DNA of 32,741 nt from Bacillota bacterium (GTDB lineage Bacteria > Bacillota > Limnochordia > DTU080). Shown here in pieces: positions 1 to 9,324 of the stretch. Made by a program: the position numbers and the translations under genes. The stretch covers positions 1-32,741 of the forward strand of contig DULU01000027.1 of the NCBI GenBank assembly GCA_012840225.1. Reading direction: 5' to 3'. Positions within the stretch are counted from its first letter, which is position 1; each line of letters opens with the position of its first letter. The notes under the pieces were generated by a model. That model did no database searches. It saw nothing but the letters and a program-made list of their open reading frames with translations, and was not told the origin of the DNA.

Positions 1-38
1 GAGTAAATCATTATGATGGTGTAAAGGAGTTAATTTCG

Positions 39-446
39 GTGGGTCGGGTATTTGTGAAAAACCAAGATGGAACACCCCTTTCTCCTTGCCATCCGGCTCG
101 AGCCCGCATCCTTTTGAAACAGGGGAAGGCCCGAGTGTACAGTGTGTTACCGTTTACCATTCAGCTCACCTACCGGATAGAAGAGGATAAAGGGGCTCCG
201 TTGCGGGTGGGCATCGACGACGGAGCACAAGAGGTGGGCTGGGCGGGCACAGACCGCGCGGAGAACCTCATCACCCTGTGCCAACCCTGCCATGAAGCCG
301 TTCATCATGGTACAACCGTTATAAATAACTACCTTATTATGAAAAGGAGAGAATTGCAGTTATGCAAAACCCCATCTCGGTATTTACCAAACCCTGGAAG
401 TGTGAGATCCCGGAACTGGCTGCCAAAATGGTTTCCCTGGGAGTGA
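39..446 (+). pseudogene. IscB-type (OMEGA) nuclease remnant, internally deleted
   Basis: Residues 4-47 match the N-terminal RRXRR/PLMP region of IscB-like RNA-guided nucleases (a G-x-PLSP-x-HPARAR stretch, then KQGKARV and PFTIQL). Residues 56-69 look like RuvC-I (VGIDDG..EVGWA). The frame then jumps straight to the end of an HNH domain (GTDRAENLITLCQPCHEAVH, residues 70-89). The bridge helix, RuvC-II, the first HNH histidines and RuvC-III are missing, so an in-frame deletion of perhaps 150-200 codons near base 245 is inferred. Similarity stops near base 314; the rest of the frame runs into the next gene. A GTG start at 39 follows AAAGGAG (23-29). The protein cannot be an active nuclease as read. 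IscB genes usually carry an omega RNA upstream; only 38 bases are visible here. Confidence 0.72.
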
Positions 447-1171
447 ACGGCATCGAACTCCCCGTCAGGCCCGGCTATCCCGTCAACCCGGACAATGCTC
501 TGGAAAAATTGCCGGAAGCGGCCGCCGAGCTGAAAAAGTACGGTCTTACCATCTATAGTGTGGCCGCACCGGTAGAGGAGAGGATCATCGAAGCTTGCGG
601 CGCCGCAGGCGTGCGCATCCTGCGCACCATGATCAGGATCGATAAGAAGCTCGGCTACTATGCTTCGGTCGAAAAGGAAAAAGAGCTTTACCGGAGCCTT
701 CTGCCCCTCCTGGAGCGTCATAAGGTAACCATCGGCGTGCAGAACCACTGTGATTACTTTGTGGGGAGTGCCCTCGGGCTGATGCATGCCATAGGCGAAT
801 TCTCTCCGGAGCAAGTAGGCGCCGTTCTGGATCCGGCCCATTGCAGCCTGGTCGGGGAGCCGGAAGCGTTGGCGGTGGAAATCTGCTGGTCGCACCTGGT
901 CTTAGTCAACCTGAAAAACGCTTTCCGCATGCGGCTGAACGGCCCGGAAGCGGCTGAGCCCATCTGGCGCACCTGGTGGACGACCGGCCGGCACGGTTTC
1001 ACTTCCTGGCGGGCGGTGGCGGCTGCTTTGTGCGAGCGCGGCTATGAGGGATCGATATGTTTCTGCGCCGAATACAGCAACCCCACCGGTGGCGACCTGA
1101 CCGAAGATGCCGTCATCCCACCGCTACAGGACGACCTGGCCTATGCCCGCGCCATTTGGCCGGTTAAATAA
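362..1171 (+). CDS. sugar phosphate isomerase/epimerase-like TIM barrel
   Basis: A 269-residue protein of the xylose isomerase-like TIM-barrel superfamily (AP endonuclease family 2 fold). Typical metal-ligand positions are visible: GIELPV near residue 30 (Glu), VQNHCDY near 126 (His), LDPAHC near 160 (Asp/His) and FCAEYS near 240 (Glu). Family members isomerise or epimerise sugars in the cytoplasm using a divalent metal; no signal peptide is seen. The ATG at 362 follows AAGGAGA (344-350). It is the first gene of a plus-strand run with an SBP, a dehydrogenase, Tex and a GH4 enzyme, which suggests it processes a sugar released by that set. The exact substrate cannot be read from sequence. Confidence 0.82.
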   Translation: MQNPISVFTKPWKCEIPELAAKMVSLGVNGIELPVRPGYPVNPDNALEKLPEAAAELKKYGLTIYSVAAPVEERIIEACGAAGVRILRTMIRIDKKLGYYASVEKEKELYRSLLPLLERHKVTIGVQNHCDYFVGSALGLMHAIGEFSPEQVGAVLDPAHCSLVGEPEALAVEICWSHLVLVNLKNAFRMRLNGPEAAEPIWRTWWTTGRHGFTSWRAVAAALCERGYEGSICFCAEYSNPTGGDLTEDAVIPPLQDDLAYARAIWPVK

Positions 1172-1243
1172 AGGTATTGCCTCACCGGCAAAGAAAGAAT
1201 AGAAAATATACACAATCCTGTGAGCCAAGAGGAGGTTGATAAG

Positions 1244-2491
1244 ATGAATAACCGGTTTCTGAAGGTAGTGGTCTTGGTATTGGCGGCGGTGTTGAGCCTC
1301 GGAACACTGACAGCGTCTGCCGCCCGCAGCATTGAGGTGTGGGCCTTCAGCAGTGTCAACGACCTGCAACAGCTGATACCACAATTTGAAAAATCGACCA
1401 AAGTCACCGTCCATCTGGTGGCCTATACCAGCAGAAACGATCGCAACACTGCCTTGCAGCAGCTGATGGCCGGCAGGGGACCGGATGTGGTGATCGGCAA
1501 TCTGGGCGACCCGGAGCTTTACAGCTCCCTGAACAGGCTGGTCGAGCGGTGGAATCAGTGGCGATTCATCACCTCCAAATTCGCTTTGCGGGATGAAGCC
1601 ACAGGCAACATATATGCCCTGCCGACTGGGATCAGGATCAACGGCATTGCCATCTTCAAACCGGCTTTTACCAACTCCGGCCTTGACCCCAACCGTCCCC
1701 CCGCCAGCTGGGAGGATCTGGCACAGACGGCCGCCAAGCTGACCAAGACCACCTCCCTGGGCCGGCAGGCCGGCTTTGAGTGCGCCTGGGATATAAATGT
1801 GGTGGAAGATTTTCTCACCCAAAACAATGGCCGCGTCGTCTCCGAGGACGGGCGGCGCTCCCTGCTCAATTCCCAGCCCGCCAAGCAAACCTTGGCCTTC
1901 CTGGCGCAACTTTTTCAGACGTCCCGCGATTATCAACATGAATATTGGGGCAATCACCGCTACAACTTCCCGCTGGAAGCGCCTATGAGCATGGGCAACT
2001 CTTCACAAGCGCGCGCTTTGGCCGGGATCGGTCAAGCCGGAAACGTGCACGGCGCCTTTGCCCCCAAACGCTGCACCAACTGCTCCATCGCCCCGCCGGC
2101 TTCGGCGACCGGTTATATCGGCATCGCCCGCACCGCCAAAAACAGCCAGGATGCCTGGAATTTCATCACCTGGTTCCTCTCTCCCGAGATCAGTGCGGCC
2201 TACAATGCCGGCTCCTATAACCTGCCGCCGCGCCTCGATGCCGCCAATCAGGTAGCCAAAGCGCAGCCGCTCTTGGTCGACTGGTATAAACTGCTGCCCA
2301 ATGCCCGCATTGTCAGCTATTCCGGCCGGGGTTATGAGGTGCTGGGAGCCGCCTTCTCCTCCCGGGATGTGGAAAGCATGTTCCGCAAGGTGTTGCGCGG
2401 CGAGATCGATTCGGCGGTGCTCCTCGACCAGCTGCACTATCAATACCAGGAAGCGCTGGATGCCGCCTGGGCGGCGGAACGTTTGCGGTGA
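1244..2491 (+). CDS. ABC sugar-binding protein, family 1, non-lipidated
   Basis: A 415-residue extracellular solute-binding protein of the carbohydrate-binding family 1 type. The ATG at 1244 is preferred over an upstream in-frame GTG at 1220 because AAGAGGAGG (1227-1235) sits 8 bases before it and would lie inside the longer version. The N-terminus is a signal peptide ending near TASA, followed by IEVWAFSS, a typical first strand. The GPDVVIG motif and the C-terminal NSQDAWNFITWFLSPE segment are typical of these proteins. There is no lipobox cysteine, so it would be released into a periplasm rather than anchored. No permease or ATPase gene is adjacent. It lies 73 bases after the isomerase gene and 87 before the dehydrogenase, probably in one transcript. 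Confidence 0.88.
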   Translation: MNNRFLKVVVLVLAAVLSLGTLTASAARSIEVWAFSSVNDLQQLIPQFEKSTKVTVHLVAYTSRNDRNTALQQLMAGRGPDVVIGNLGDPELYSSLNRLVERWNQWRFITSKFALRDEATGNIYALPTGIRINGIAIFKPAFTNSGLDPNRPPASWEDLAQTAAKLTKTTSLGRQAGFECAWDINVVEDFLTQNNGRVVSEDGRRSLLNSQPAKQTLAFLAQLFQTSRDYQHEYWGNHRYNFPLEAPMSMGNSSQARALAGIGQAGNVHGAFAPKRCTNCSIAPPASATGYIGIARTAKNSQDAWNFITWFLSPEISAAYNAGSYNLPPRLDAANQVAKAQPLLVDWYKLLPNARIVSYSGRGYEVLGAAFSSRDVESMFRKVLRGEIDSAVLLDQLHYQYQEALDAAWAAERLR

Positions 2492-2578
2492 GGCAGTGAG
2501 GACGGATGAGTAATGAGCAACAGCTACACTAATAAACACAGATAACCGGAAATTAGATGAGCTAAGGAGATGTTGTCA

Positions 2579-3625
2579 ATGGCTAATACACGTCGCATTC
2601 TGGGGAAATCGGCATCCGGACATTTTAAAATCGTGGAGGAGCCTATCCCGCCGCTCAAAAAAGGGGAAGTCCTGGTCGAGGTGCATGCTTCCGCTATCAG
2701 CCCCGGAACCGAACTCGGCAGGGTGAAGATCAGCGGGGAGAAGCCGGCGGAAAATGAGGTATTCCGGGGATTTGGGTACCAAAATGCCGGCATCGTATTG
2801 GAAACATCGGAAGATTACCCGCACATCAAGCCTGGGCAGAGGGTGGCCTGCATGGGTGCCGGATATGCCGTGCACGGCACTTATGCCTGCGTGCCTATTA
2901 ACCTGCTTTGTCCCCTGCCTGACAACGTCAGTTTTGAGGAAGGTGCTTTTATTGCCCTGGCGGCCACTTCCCTCAATGCCGTGCGCCGGGCGGAGTTGCA
3001 GTTGGGCGAGTTCGTCCTGGTCATGGGGCTGGGCATTGTCGGGCAGTTTGTGGCCCAGCAAGCCTGCCTGGCCGGCACCCATGTGTTGGCGGTAGACCGC
3101 TTTGCCCTGCGCGGGGAGGCGGCAAAGAAGTCGGGTGTGGAAAACATCTGCCTGGACCCCGGCACTTTGGTGGAAACGGCCGCCAAGTTTACTCGCGGCT
3201 ACGGCATGGACTGCACCTTCATCTGCTTCGGCGGCGATGCCACTGAGGCTTTCAACACCGCCGTCAAGACCATGAAGGTGACGCCGGACACCCATGTGTG
3301 CGGCCGGGTGGTCGTCCCCGGTGGAGCCACCATCACCCAACGCTTCGGCGCCGGTCTTGGCAACATGGATATCAGAAGCGCCGCCCGCACCGGTCCTGGA
3401 TACCACGATGAAGCCTATGAATATGGTGCCGATTACCCGAAAGTCTTCGTGCAGTGGACCACCAAGCGGAACCTGGAAGAATTGCTCGGCTGGATGTCGG
3501 CAGGAAAGATCCAGGTGAAACCGATGATCACCCATGTGGTGCCGTTGGACGAAGCGCCGGACGCCTGCCGGCTGATCATCGAGCATCCGGAGCAGACCCT
3601 GGGCGTCGTGCTGAAGATGAAATAA
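2579..3625 (+). CDS. medium-chain (zinc-type) dehydrogenase
   Basis: A 348-residue MDR-superfamily oxidoreductase. The N-terminal GroES-like domain has SAISPGTE at the place where catalytic-zinc enzymes carry a cysteine. This variant is known from zinc-independent or atypical members, so the usual zinc alcohol dehydrogenase chemistry should not be assumed. The Rossmann NAD(P) site is clear: VMGLGIVGQFVAQQA near residue 146, followed by an acidic/basic strand end (AVDR). The ATG at 2579 is chosen because AAGGAG (2564-2569) touches the earlier ATG at 2570 but is spaced 9 bases from 2579. Within this cluster it probably oxidises or reduces a sugar or sugar acid, alongside the isomerase-like gene. 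Confidence 0.85.
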   Translation: MANTRRILGKSASGHFKIVEEPIPPLKKGEVLVEVHASAISPGTELGRVKISGEKPAENEVFRGFGYQNAGIVLETSEDYPHIKPGQRVACMGAGYAVHGTYACVPINLLCPLPDNVSFEEGAFIALAATSLNAVRRAELQLGEFVLVMGLGIVGQFVAQQACLAGTHVLAVDRFALRGEAAKKSGVENICLDPGTLVETAAKFTRGYGMDCTFICFGGDATEAFNTAVKTMKVTPDTHVCGRVVVPGGATITQRFGAGLGNMDIRSAARTGPGYHDEAYEYGADYPKVFVQWTTKRNLEELLGWMSAGKIQVKPMITHVVPLDEAPDACRLIIEHPEQTLGVVLKMK

Positions 3626-3687
3626 GCCCTTTCGTAATAAGCGCTTCCCCGGGGTGAATAGCCATAGCCAGACAGCCGAGGTGTCCA

Positions 3688-5883
3688 ATGCCGGAAATAT
3701 CACATCCTGCAGAACAGCAAAAGATCCAGGCAGCGCGGCATGTCGCCGCGCTGCTTTCCATCCCCCAAAACCAGGTGCAAGCCGCTTTGGCTTTGCTCGA
3801 CGACGGCAACACCATCCCCTTCATCGCCCGCTACCGCAAAGAAGCGACCGGCGGCTTGGATGAAGTGCAGCTCAGGGAGATTGCTGCCGCGACCGAGAAG
3901 TATAGGGCTCTGGAAGAGCGTAAAGCGGAAGTGCTCCGCCTCATAGACGCCCAAGGCAAGCTCACTGCGGAATTGACCGCAGCCATCCGGCAGGCGACCA
4001 CCCTGCAGGCGCTGGACGACTTATACCGCCCGTACCGACCCAAACGCCGCACCAGGGCGAGCATAGCCCGTGAGCAGGGGTTGGAACCGCTGGCTTTCGC
4101 TTTGCTCCACCCCGGAGCAACTTGGTCGCAAATCCTGCCAAAGGCGCAAGCTGCTGCCGCCGCCTCCGACCAACTGGAAAAGGCTGATGCCGCCATAGCC
4201 GGTGCCGCCGATATCATCGCCGAACAGATCGCCGACGATCCGGCCACCCGAGAGAAGATCCGCACCCTGACTTTTAACCAGGGTATTCTCGTCTCTTCCG
4301 CTGCCGACAGCGGTGAAGAGAAAGTGGCACGCACGGTTTTCGAGCTCTATTATGACTATTCCAGCTCGCTGCGGGAGCTCAAGCCCCATGCCGTGTTGGC
4401 GCTGAACCGGGGGGAACGGACCGGGGTTTTGAAAGTGACTATCAAAGCGCCGGTGGAGACTATTTTGGCGACACTGCAAAACACCTGGATAAAAACCCGG
4501 GACAGGCAGGTAGGTGAGCTGCTGGCCGTCACCATCGCCGATGCCTACCACCGGCTGCTCGCCCCCTCCATCGAAAGGGAATTGCGACGCCGACTGACGG
4601 AAAGCTCCGAAGCCCAGGCCATCAAGGTGTTTGCCCGCAACCTGGAAAGCCTGCTGTTGCAGGCGCCGGTGCGAAACAAAGTGGTCATGGGCGTGGATCC
4701 GGGCTACCGCACCGGATGCAAACTGGCGGTGGTCGATGAGACCGGGCGGGTGCTGGCCAAAGCCGCCATCTATCCCCACCAGCCGCATAATCGGCGCCGG
4801 GAAGCCGCCGACTTATTGTCCCGGCTGATCGTCGCCCACCAGGTCGGCTTGATCGCCATAGGGAACGGCACCGCCTCCAGGGAAACCGAAAGCCTCATCG
4901 CCGAAGTGATCGCCGCCTTTCCGGACGTGCATTATCTCATCGTCAGCGAAGCCGGCGCTTCCGTTTATTCGGCATCGGACCTGGCGCGGGAGGAGTTGCC
5001 CGGGCTCGATGTGGCGGAGAGAGGCGCGGTCTCCATAGCCCGACGGGTGCAGGATCCCCTGGCGGAGCTGGTGAAAATCGAGCCCAAAGCCATCGGCGTA
5101 GGACAGTACCAGCATGATGTCGACCAGAAGGAGCTTTCTTCTTCCCTCACCGCTGTGGTGGAGTCCTGCGTCAATCGGGTCGGTGTGCAGCTGAACACGG
5201 CCTCTCCTGCCCTGCTGCAATATATCGCCGGGGTCTCCGCTACCGTTGCCCGGCGCATTGTCGCCTGGCGCGAGGAAAACGGGCCGTTTCGTTGCCGCAC
5301 CGATTTGCTTAAGGTGAAAGGCCTGGGGCCGAAAGCCTTTGAGCAGGCGGCCGGCTTCCTGCGCATAGCCGGTGGCGACATGCCGCTGGACAATACTGCC
5401 GTTCACCCCGAATCATACCCAATAGCCCTCGCCCTGCTGCAAAAGGCCGGGTTGTCCCTGGATTCCTTAAGCCGGGGACCGGAAGCTCTGGAAGCTTTGC
5501 GCCTGCTCGACGCGGCACACCTGGCTCAGGAACTGAACGCCGGCCTGCCCACCGTGACCGACATTGTGGCCGCCCTGCTCCGCCCGGGCCTTGATCCGCG
5601 CGAAGAACTGCCGCCTCCGCCATTCCGACGCGATGTGCTGCACATGGAGGACCTCAAACCAGGCATGCACCTGACGGGCACTGTGCAGAATGTGGTGGAT
5701 TTCGGAGCTTTTGTGGACATAGGGCTGAAAAAAGCCGGCCTTATCCATATTTCGCAGTTGGGCAAAGGCTATGTCCGGCATCCGCTCGACGTGCTGACGG
5801 TCGGCCAGGCAGTGGAAGTGCAAGTTTTGACGGTAGACCCGGAATTGGGCCGCATCGGCTTGGCCCTGGTTAGGCAGTTATAG
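3688..5883 (+). CDS. tex: Tex, RNA-binding transcription accessory protein
   Basis: A 731-residue Tex homologue of normal length for the family (compare B. subtilis YdcI). The order is: N-terminal helical Tex domain (IPFIARYRKEATGGLDE near 43-59), a YqgF/RNase H-like domain starting VMGVDPGYRTGCKLAVVDE near 331, helix-hairpin-helix repeats near 500-562 (VKGLGPKAFEQAAGFLRI), and a C-terminal S1 RNA-binding domain near 655-731 (GTVQNVVDFGAFVDIGLKKA). Tex is a cytoplasmic factor linked to transcription and RNA stability. It sits between two sugar-metabolism genes on the same strand, starting 62 bases after the dehydrogenase and ending 58 bases before the GH4 gene. The start follows GAGGTG (3678-3683). 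Confidence 0.95.
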   Translation: MPEISHPAEQQKIQAARHVAALLSIPQNQVQAALALLDDGNTIPFIARYRKEATGGLDEVQLREIAAATEKYRALEERKAEVLRLIDAQGKLTAELTAAIRQATTLQALDDLYRPYRPKRRTRASIAREQGLEPLAFALLHPGATWSQILPKAQAAAAASDQLEKADAAIAGAADIIAEQIADDPATREKIRTLTFNQGILVSSAADSGEEKVARTVFELYYDYSSSLRELKPHAVLALNRGERTGVLKVTIKAPVETILATLQNTWIKTRDRQVGELLAVTIADAYHRLLAPSIERELRRRLTESSEAQAIKVFARNLESLLLQAPVRNKVVMGVDPGYRTGCKLAVVDETGRVLAKAAIYPHQPHNRRREAADLLSRLIVAHQVGLIAIGNGTASRETESLIAEVIAAFPDVHYLIVSEAGASVYSASDLAREELPGLDVAERGAVSIARRVQDPLAELVKIEPKAIGVGQYQHDVDQKELSSSLTAVVESCVNRVGVQLNTASPALLQYIAGVSATVARRIVAWREENGPFRCRTDLLKVKGLGPKAFEQAAGFLRIAGGDMPLDNTAVHPESYPIALALLQKAGLSLDSLSRGPEALEALRLLDAAHLAQELNAGLPTVTDIVAALLRPGLDPREELPPPPFRRDVLHMEDLKPGMHLTGTVQNVVDFGAFVDIGLKKAGLIHISQLGKGYVRHPLDVLTVGQAVEVQVLTVDPELGRIGLALVRQL

Positions 5884-5941
5884 ACAGCTTTCGGATTTTC
5901 GACAACGCAGCAAAAACCGTATAAATAGGAGGCAATAGAAC

Positions 5942-7261
5942 ATGGCAAAAATCACCTTTATCGGTGCCGGTAGTTTCGGCTTCACCCGGGCCCTGGTGCG
6001 GGACATTCTCACCTTCCCCAGGCTCGCCGACAGCACCATCACCCTCATGGACATCAATGCGGAACGGTTGGCTTTTGCCGAGCGCGCCGTCACGAGGATC
6101 ATCAATGAAGGCGGCTATCCGGCTAAAGTGGAGACCACTTTCGACCGCCGGAAAGCGCTGGAGGGAGCCGACGTCGTCCTGGTCACCATACTGGCCGGCG
6201 GTGTGGATGTATGGCGCAAGGATATCGAGATCCCGAAACAATATGGGGTGGATATCTGCATCGGCGACACCCGCGGGCCCTCCGGTATATTCCGTGCCCT
6301 GCGCACCATTCCCGTGATGCTGGGCATCTGCCGGGATATGGAGGAGCTTTGCCCGCGCGCCGTCATGCTCAACTACACCAATCCCATGGCTATGCTGTGC
6401 CGGGCTATGCAGAGAGAATCGAAGATCATGGTCACCGGCCTTTGCCACAGCGTCCAGGGCACCGCCCGCCGGCTCGCCGGGTGGATCGGGGCAGACATGA
6501 AGGATGTCGATTATCTCTGCGCCGGCATCAATCATCAAGCCTGGTACCTGGAGTATAAATGGAAAGGCGAAGATGCCTACCCCCTCCTCCGGGAAGCGGT
6601 GCAAAGGCCGGAAATATACGAACAGGACATCGTGCGCAATGAGATGTTCCTGCATCTGGACTATTACGTCACCGAATCCAGCGGTCACAATTCCGAATAT
6701 GTCTGGTGGTTCCGCAAACGCCCCGACCTGATCGCCAAATATTGCACCGCCGGTCCCCATGGCGCCGGCGGCGAATATGCCCGCATCGTCAAGCGCTATG
6801 CGGCGAGGGAACACACTTGGGTGGCGGATATCGAAAAATGGTTCCAGGCCCCGCTGAATCTGCAGCGCGGCCAGGAATATGCCGCTTATATAATCAACGC
6901 CCTGATGGGCGGCGAGCCGTTCATCTTCAACGGCAATGTGCCCAACACCAATCTGATAGACAACCTTCCCCCAAAGGTCTGCGTGGAAGTGCCCGTCCTG
7001 GCGAACCGCGGCGGCCTCCACCCCATTCACGCCGGAGCCCTGCCGCCGCAGTGCGCCGCTTTAAACAACGTCAGCATCGCCGGGGAAGAGATGGCGGTGG
7101 AAGCGGCGCTGACCGGGAACCCCCGCCTGGTCTTCCAGGCTTGTCTCTATGACCCGCTGACTGCCGCCGTGCTCTCCATGGCGGAGATCAAGGACATGGT
7201 GCAATGCATGCTGAAGGAAAACGCTCCCTACCTGCCGCAGTTTAAAACCTTGACCGTCTGA
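5942..7261 (+). CDS. GH4 family glycosidase, alpha-galactosidase-like
   Basis: A 439-residue member of glycoside hydrolase family 4, which uses NAD+ and a divalent metal in an oxidation-elimination mechanism. The Rossmann start is [41 protein letters not shown] and GINHQAW are family motifs. The metal-binding cysteine motif reads LCHSVQGT near residue 167; CHSV is the signature associated with alpha-galactosidases (MelA type) rather than alpha-glucosidases or 6-phospho-enzymes. No signal peptide, so it acts in the cytoplasm on imported oligosaccharides. An AGGAGG site lies just before the ATG. It is the last gene of the plus-strand run and ends at a hairpin. Alpha-galactosidase is likely but substrate assignment within GH4 is approximate. 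Confidence 0.9.
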   Translation: MAKITFIGAGSFGFTRALVRDILTFPRLADSTITLMDINAERLAFAERAVTRIINEGGYPAKVETTFDRRKALEGADVVLVTILAGGVDVWRKDIEIPKQYGVDICIGDTRGPSGIFRALRTIPVMLGICRDMEELCPRAVMLNYTNPMAMLCRAMQRESKIMVTGLCHSVQGTARRLAGWIGADMKDVDYLCAGINHQAWYLEYKWKGEDAYPLLREAVQRPEIYEQDIVRNEMFLHLDYYVTESSGHNSEYVWWFRKRPDLIAKYCTAGPHGAGGEYARIVKRYAAREHTWVADIEKWFQAPLNLQRGQEYAAYIINALMGGEPFIFNGNVPNTNLIDNLPPKVCVEVPVLANRGGLHPIHAGALPPQCAALNNVSIAGEEMAVEAALTGNPRLVFQACLYDPLTAAVLSMAEIKDMVQCMLKENAPYLPQFKTLTV

Positions 7262-7296
7262 CGGACACCCCGACAGTTATTCCGCCATAAAGCCGG

Positions 7297-7345
7297 ACCG
7301 GCCACCAAGCGAAAAGGAATCAATCCTCTCGGGTTGGTGGCCGGT
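7297..7345. terminator. hairpin between convergent genes
   Basis: Perfect 12-base arms, ACCGGCCACCAA (7297-7308) and TTGGTGGCCGGT (7334-7345), enclose a 25-base loop. It lies between the GH4 stop and the convergent SBP pseudogene. No clear T-run follows in either direction, so it may end transcription weakly or only stabilise the mRNA 3' end. Confidence 0.5.
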
Positions 7346-7353
7346 TCCCGTCA

Positions 7354-7760
7354 CTATTTCTTGTGCAAATCGTCCAGTATGGCCTGGATCTGAGGAGTTA
7401 TCTGCAGGACACCTTCCATGATGCCGATCGAGCCGGCCCGCATCTTATACCACATGGGCGTGATGATCTGGGAGATTTGCGTACCGCCGTAACCTGAAAC
7501 GAGCCGCCATTTCCACAGCACATTCACCGCATCGGTAAATACCTGAGGGTTACAGCCGGGAGCCAGCTCGTTCCAACGCTCGAGGTAATCCCGGACGGTA
7601 GCCCGCAGCACGGGAGTGCGGTTTTCGGCTCTGGTAAAAGAACAGGGCGCCGTCGGTCTCATATGCCAGAAAGCGGATCAGCTTCCAGGCGTTCTCCTTG
7701 TTTTGTGAACCGGCGGTGATGACGAGCGCCATGAAGCTCGACTGAGCTGCCCGGGCTTTA
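7354..7760 (-). pseudogene. 3' fragment of a sugar-binding protein gene, frameshifted
   Basis: Reading the minus strand, one frame (7760 down to about 7640) encodes SSFMALVITAGSQNKENAWK and then LIRFLAYETDGA, the typical C-lobe of a family 1 SBP. The similarity then continues in another frame with RAENRTPVLRATVRDYLERW and onward to a stop at 7354. A one-base frameshift near 7630-7650 separates the two parts. A stop codon lies just upstream and no N-terminal half or signal peptide is present, so about two thirds of the gene has been lost. It is a different SBP subtype from the two intact copies downstream. This is a dead gene unless the frameshift is a sequencing error, and even then it lacks a 5' end. 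Confidence 0.75.
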
Positions 7761-7948
7761 GTCGGCTATCGCAACATGTCCAGTTTCACCCGCACCTTTC
7801 GCCAATACTATTCCTCGCCTCCCACCAGGTTTAAATGAGCCCGGCCAAATAGGGGCACAAGAGCGCTTTTCTTGCTATTGCCGGGCAAAACAGGCCTTGA
7901 ACCAAGACCAGTCAATATTTTACCAACGTGGTGCGTATTGGCAATAAA

Positions 7949-7957
7949 TGATACAAT
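7949..7957 (+). promoter_or_regulatory. extended -10 promoter candidate for the 8012 SBP gene
   Basis: TGATACAAT is an extended -10 (TG-n-TACAAT) about 50 bases upstream of the SBP start. No good -35 is found 16-18 bases upstream, which is tolerated by extended -10 promoters. The same ATGATACAAT string occurs before the esterase gene at 29141-29150. The rest of the gap 7761-8005 shows nothing else recognisable. Confidence 0.4.
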
Positions 7958-8011
7958 ATCAGAGGTACCTACCTGATCGCCAATATAGAATTTATAGGAA
8001 GGTGGATGCTG

Positions 8012-9289
8012 GTGAAGAAGTTTGTGTCCTTATCTGTCGCAGCACTGCTGATGTGGCTGGCGCTGTCTGCCGCTGTGGCGGCTGCGGCCAAACCGGTGCA
8101 ATATGTGGTTCATGGCAACGACCTGCAACTGTCCGTATATAGACAGGTGGTGGCGGAGTTTACGGCGGCGACAGGCATACCGGTGGAAATCATCACTACA
8201 ACCGGCGGCCAGAAAGGCAAGTGGGAAAAAGTGCTCACTCTCATTGCCGGCGGCGTCTCCCCCGATGTGGTCGGCGGAGTGAGCACCGAATTCGGGGAGT
8301 TTGCCATCAAAGGGCTGCTTTTGCCCCTGGACGAAATGATCAAAAAAGAAAACGCCAACATAAACAGGCTCATCCCCCCGGTGGTGGAAGCCCTGCAGTT
8401 CCAGGGCCGGCAATATCTTCTGCCGTATGGGGCCTCGGTATTGACCATGGTCTATAACATCCATCACTTCGACCGGGCCGGCTTGGCTTACCCACCGAAA
8501 CAGTGGAACACCGCCGAGTGGACCTACGACGCTTTCGTGCAAAACGCCAAGAAGCTCACGGTGAGGGACAGCGACGGGCGCATCACGCAATATGGGGTGG
8601 CCGGTTACTTCTGGGATTCCTGGATCACTTTGCCCTATCCTTGGGGCGGCCGCTGGGTGAGCGACGATTTGCGGACCTTCCTCGGCACCAGTGAAGAGGC
8701 CATTGCCTCCTTGCAGGCTTTCCAGGACCTCATACACCAGCATCAGGTGATGCCGACCGCCGGCGCCGTGGCCAATTTCACCGCCGGCAAAGGCGCCATG
8801 GCCGGGCTGGGCACCTGGAACATCTTAAGCCTCATCGATTCCAATGAGGAATGGGATTTCATGCCGTGGTTCCGGGTGAAAGAAACGGCACAGGCGGCCA
8901 TCAACCCGATAGGCTATTGCATTCTGAACACCTCGACAAATTTGGAAGGCGCCTGGGAACTGGTCAAGTGGATCACCTGGAACAAGAAGGCCAACCTGGA
9001 ATATGCCATTGCCGCGGGGGCCATCCCCGCCTTGCTGGACAATCTCCCGGAATGGCGCTCTCACTGGCAGAAAGTGATCGGCCGGCCTGTAACACCGGAT
9101 ATCGTCATCCAGCAGGCCGCCGTCCACGGGGCCATCATCCAGATCAGGAAGTCGCCGGCCTTCTGGACGATCAACGATATCATGAACACCGCCGCCACTC
9201 AGGCCATATATAATCGCAAATCAGCCCGTACGGCCCTCATGGAAGTGGCCGACGTCATCCAGGAACTGCTGCGGCAGACAGCCCCGTAG
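8012..9289 (+). CDS. sugar-binding protein, copy A of a duplicated pair
   Basis: A 425-residue family 1 extracellular solute-binding protein. The signal peptide (MKKFVSLSVAALLMWLALSA onward) ends in an alanine run before KPVQYVV and has no lipobox cysteine. GVSPDVVGGVSTEF and NLEGAWELVKWITW are the usual SBP motifs. The GTG at 8012 is preferred because AGGAAGG (7996-8002) is 9 bases away; an ATG at 8006 is only 3 bases from it and remains possible. It is about 87% identical by eye to the protein at 12091. A strong hairpin terminator follows, so it is probably a one-gene transcript. No transport permease or ATPase is nearby. Confidence 0.88.
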   Translation: MKKFVSLSVAALLMWLALSAAVAAAAKPVQYVVHGNDLQLSVYRQVVAEFTAATGIPVEIITTTGGQKGKWEKVLTLIAGGVSPDVVGGVSTEFGEFAIKGLLLPLDEMIKKENANINRLIPPVVEALQFQGRQYLLPYGASVLTMVYNIHHFDRAGLAYPPKQWNTAEWTYDAFVQNAKKLTVRDSDGRITQYGVAGYFWDSWITLPYPWGGRWVSDDLRTFLGTSEEAIASLQAFQDLIHQHQVMPTAGAVANFTAGKGAMAGLGTWNILSLIDSNEEWDFMPWFRVKETAQAAINPIGYCILNTSTNLEGAWELVKWITWNKKANLEYAIAAGAIPALLDNLPEWRSHWQKVIGRPVTPDIVIQQAAVHGAIIQIRKSPAFWTINDIMNTAATQAIYNRKSARTALMEVADVIQELLRQTAP

Positions 9290-9324
9290 GAGCGCTAAGC
9301 ACCGCCCCTCAGGAATGCTGAAAT

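Noticed and set aside
1-38. Omega RNA upstream of the IscB relic
   Set aside because: Only 38 bases are available and they show no convincing structure beyond a four-base TCAT/ATGA repeat.
1220-1243. GTG at 1220 as the start of the first SBP
   Set aside because: The strong Shine-Dalgarno AAGAGGAGG lies inside this extension and points to ATG 1244, which also gives a normal signal peptide.
5870-7030. Long open frame antisense to the GH4 gene (386 codons), and similar antisense frames opposite tex and the dehydrogenase gene
   Set aside because: They are mirrored third-codon-position effects of high-G+C coding DNA; the plus-strand products have clear family motifs and the antisense translations have none.
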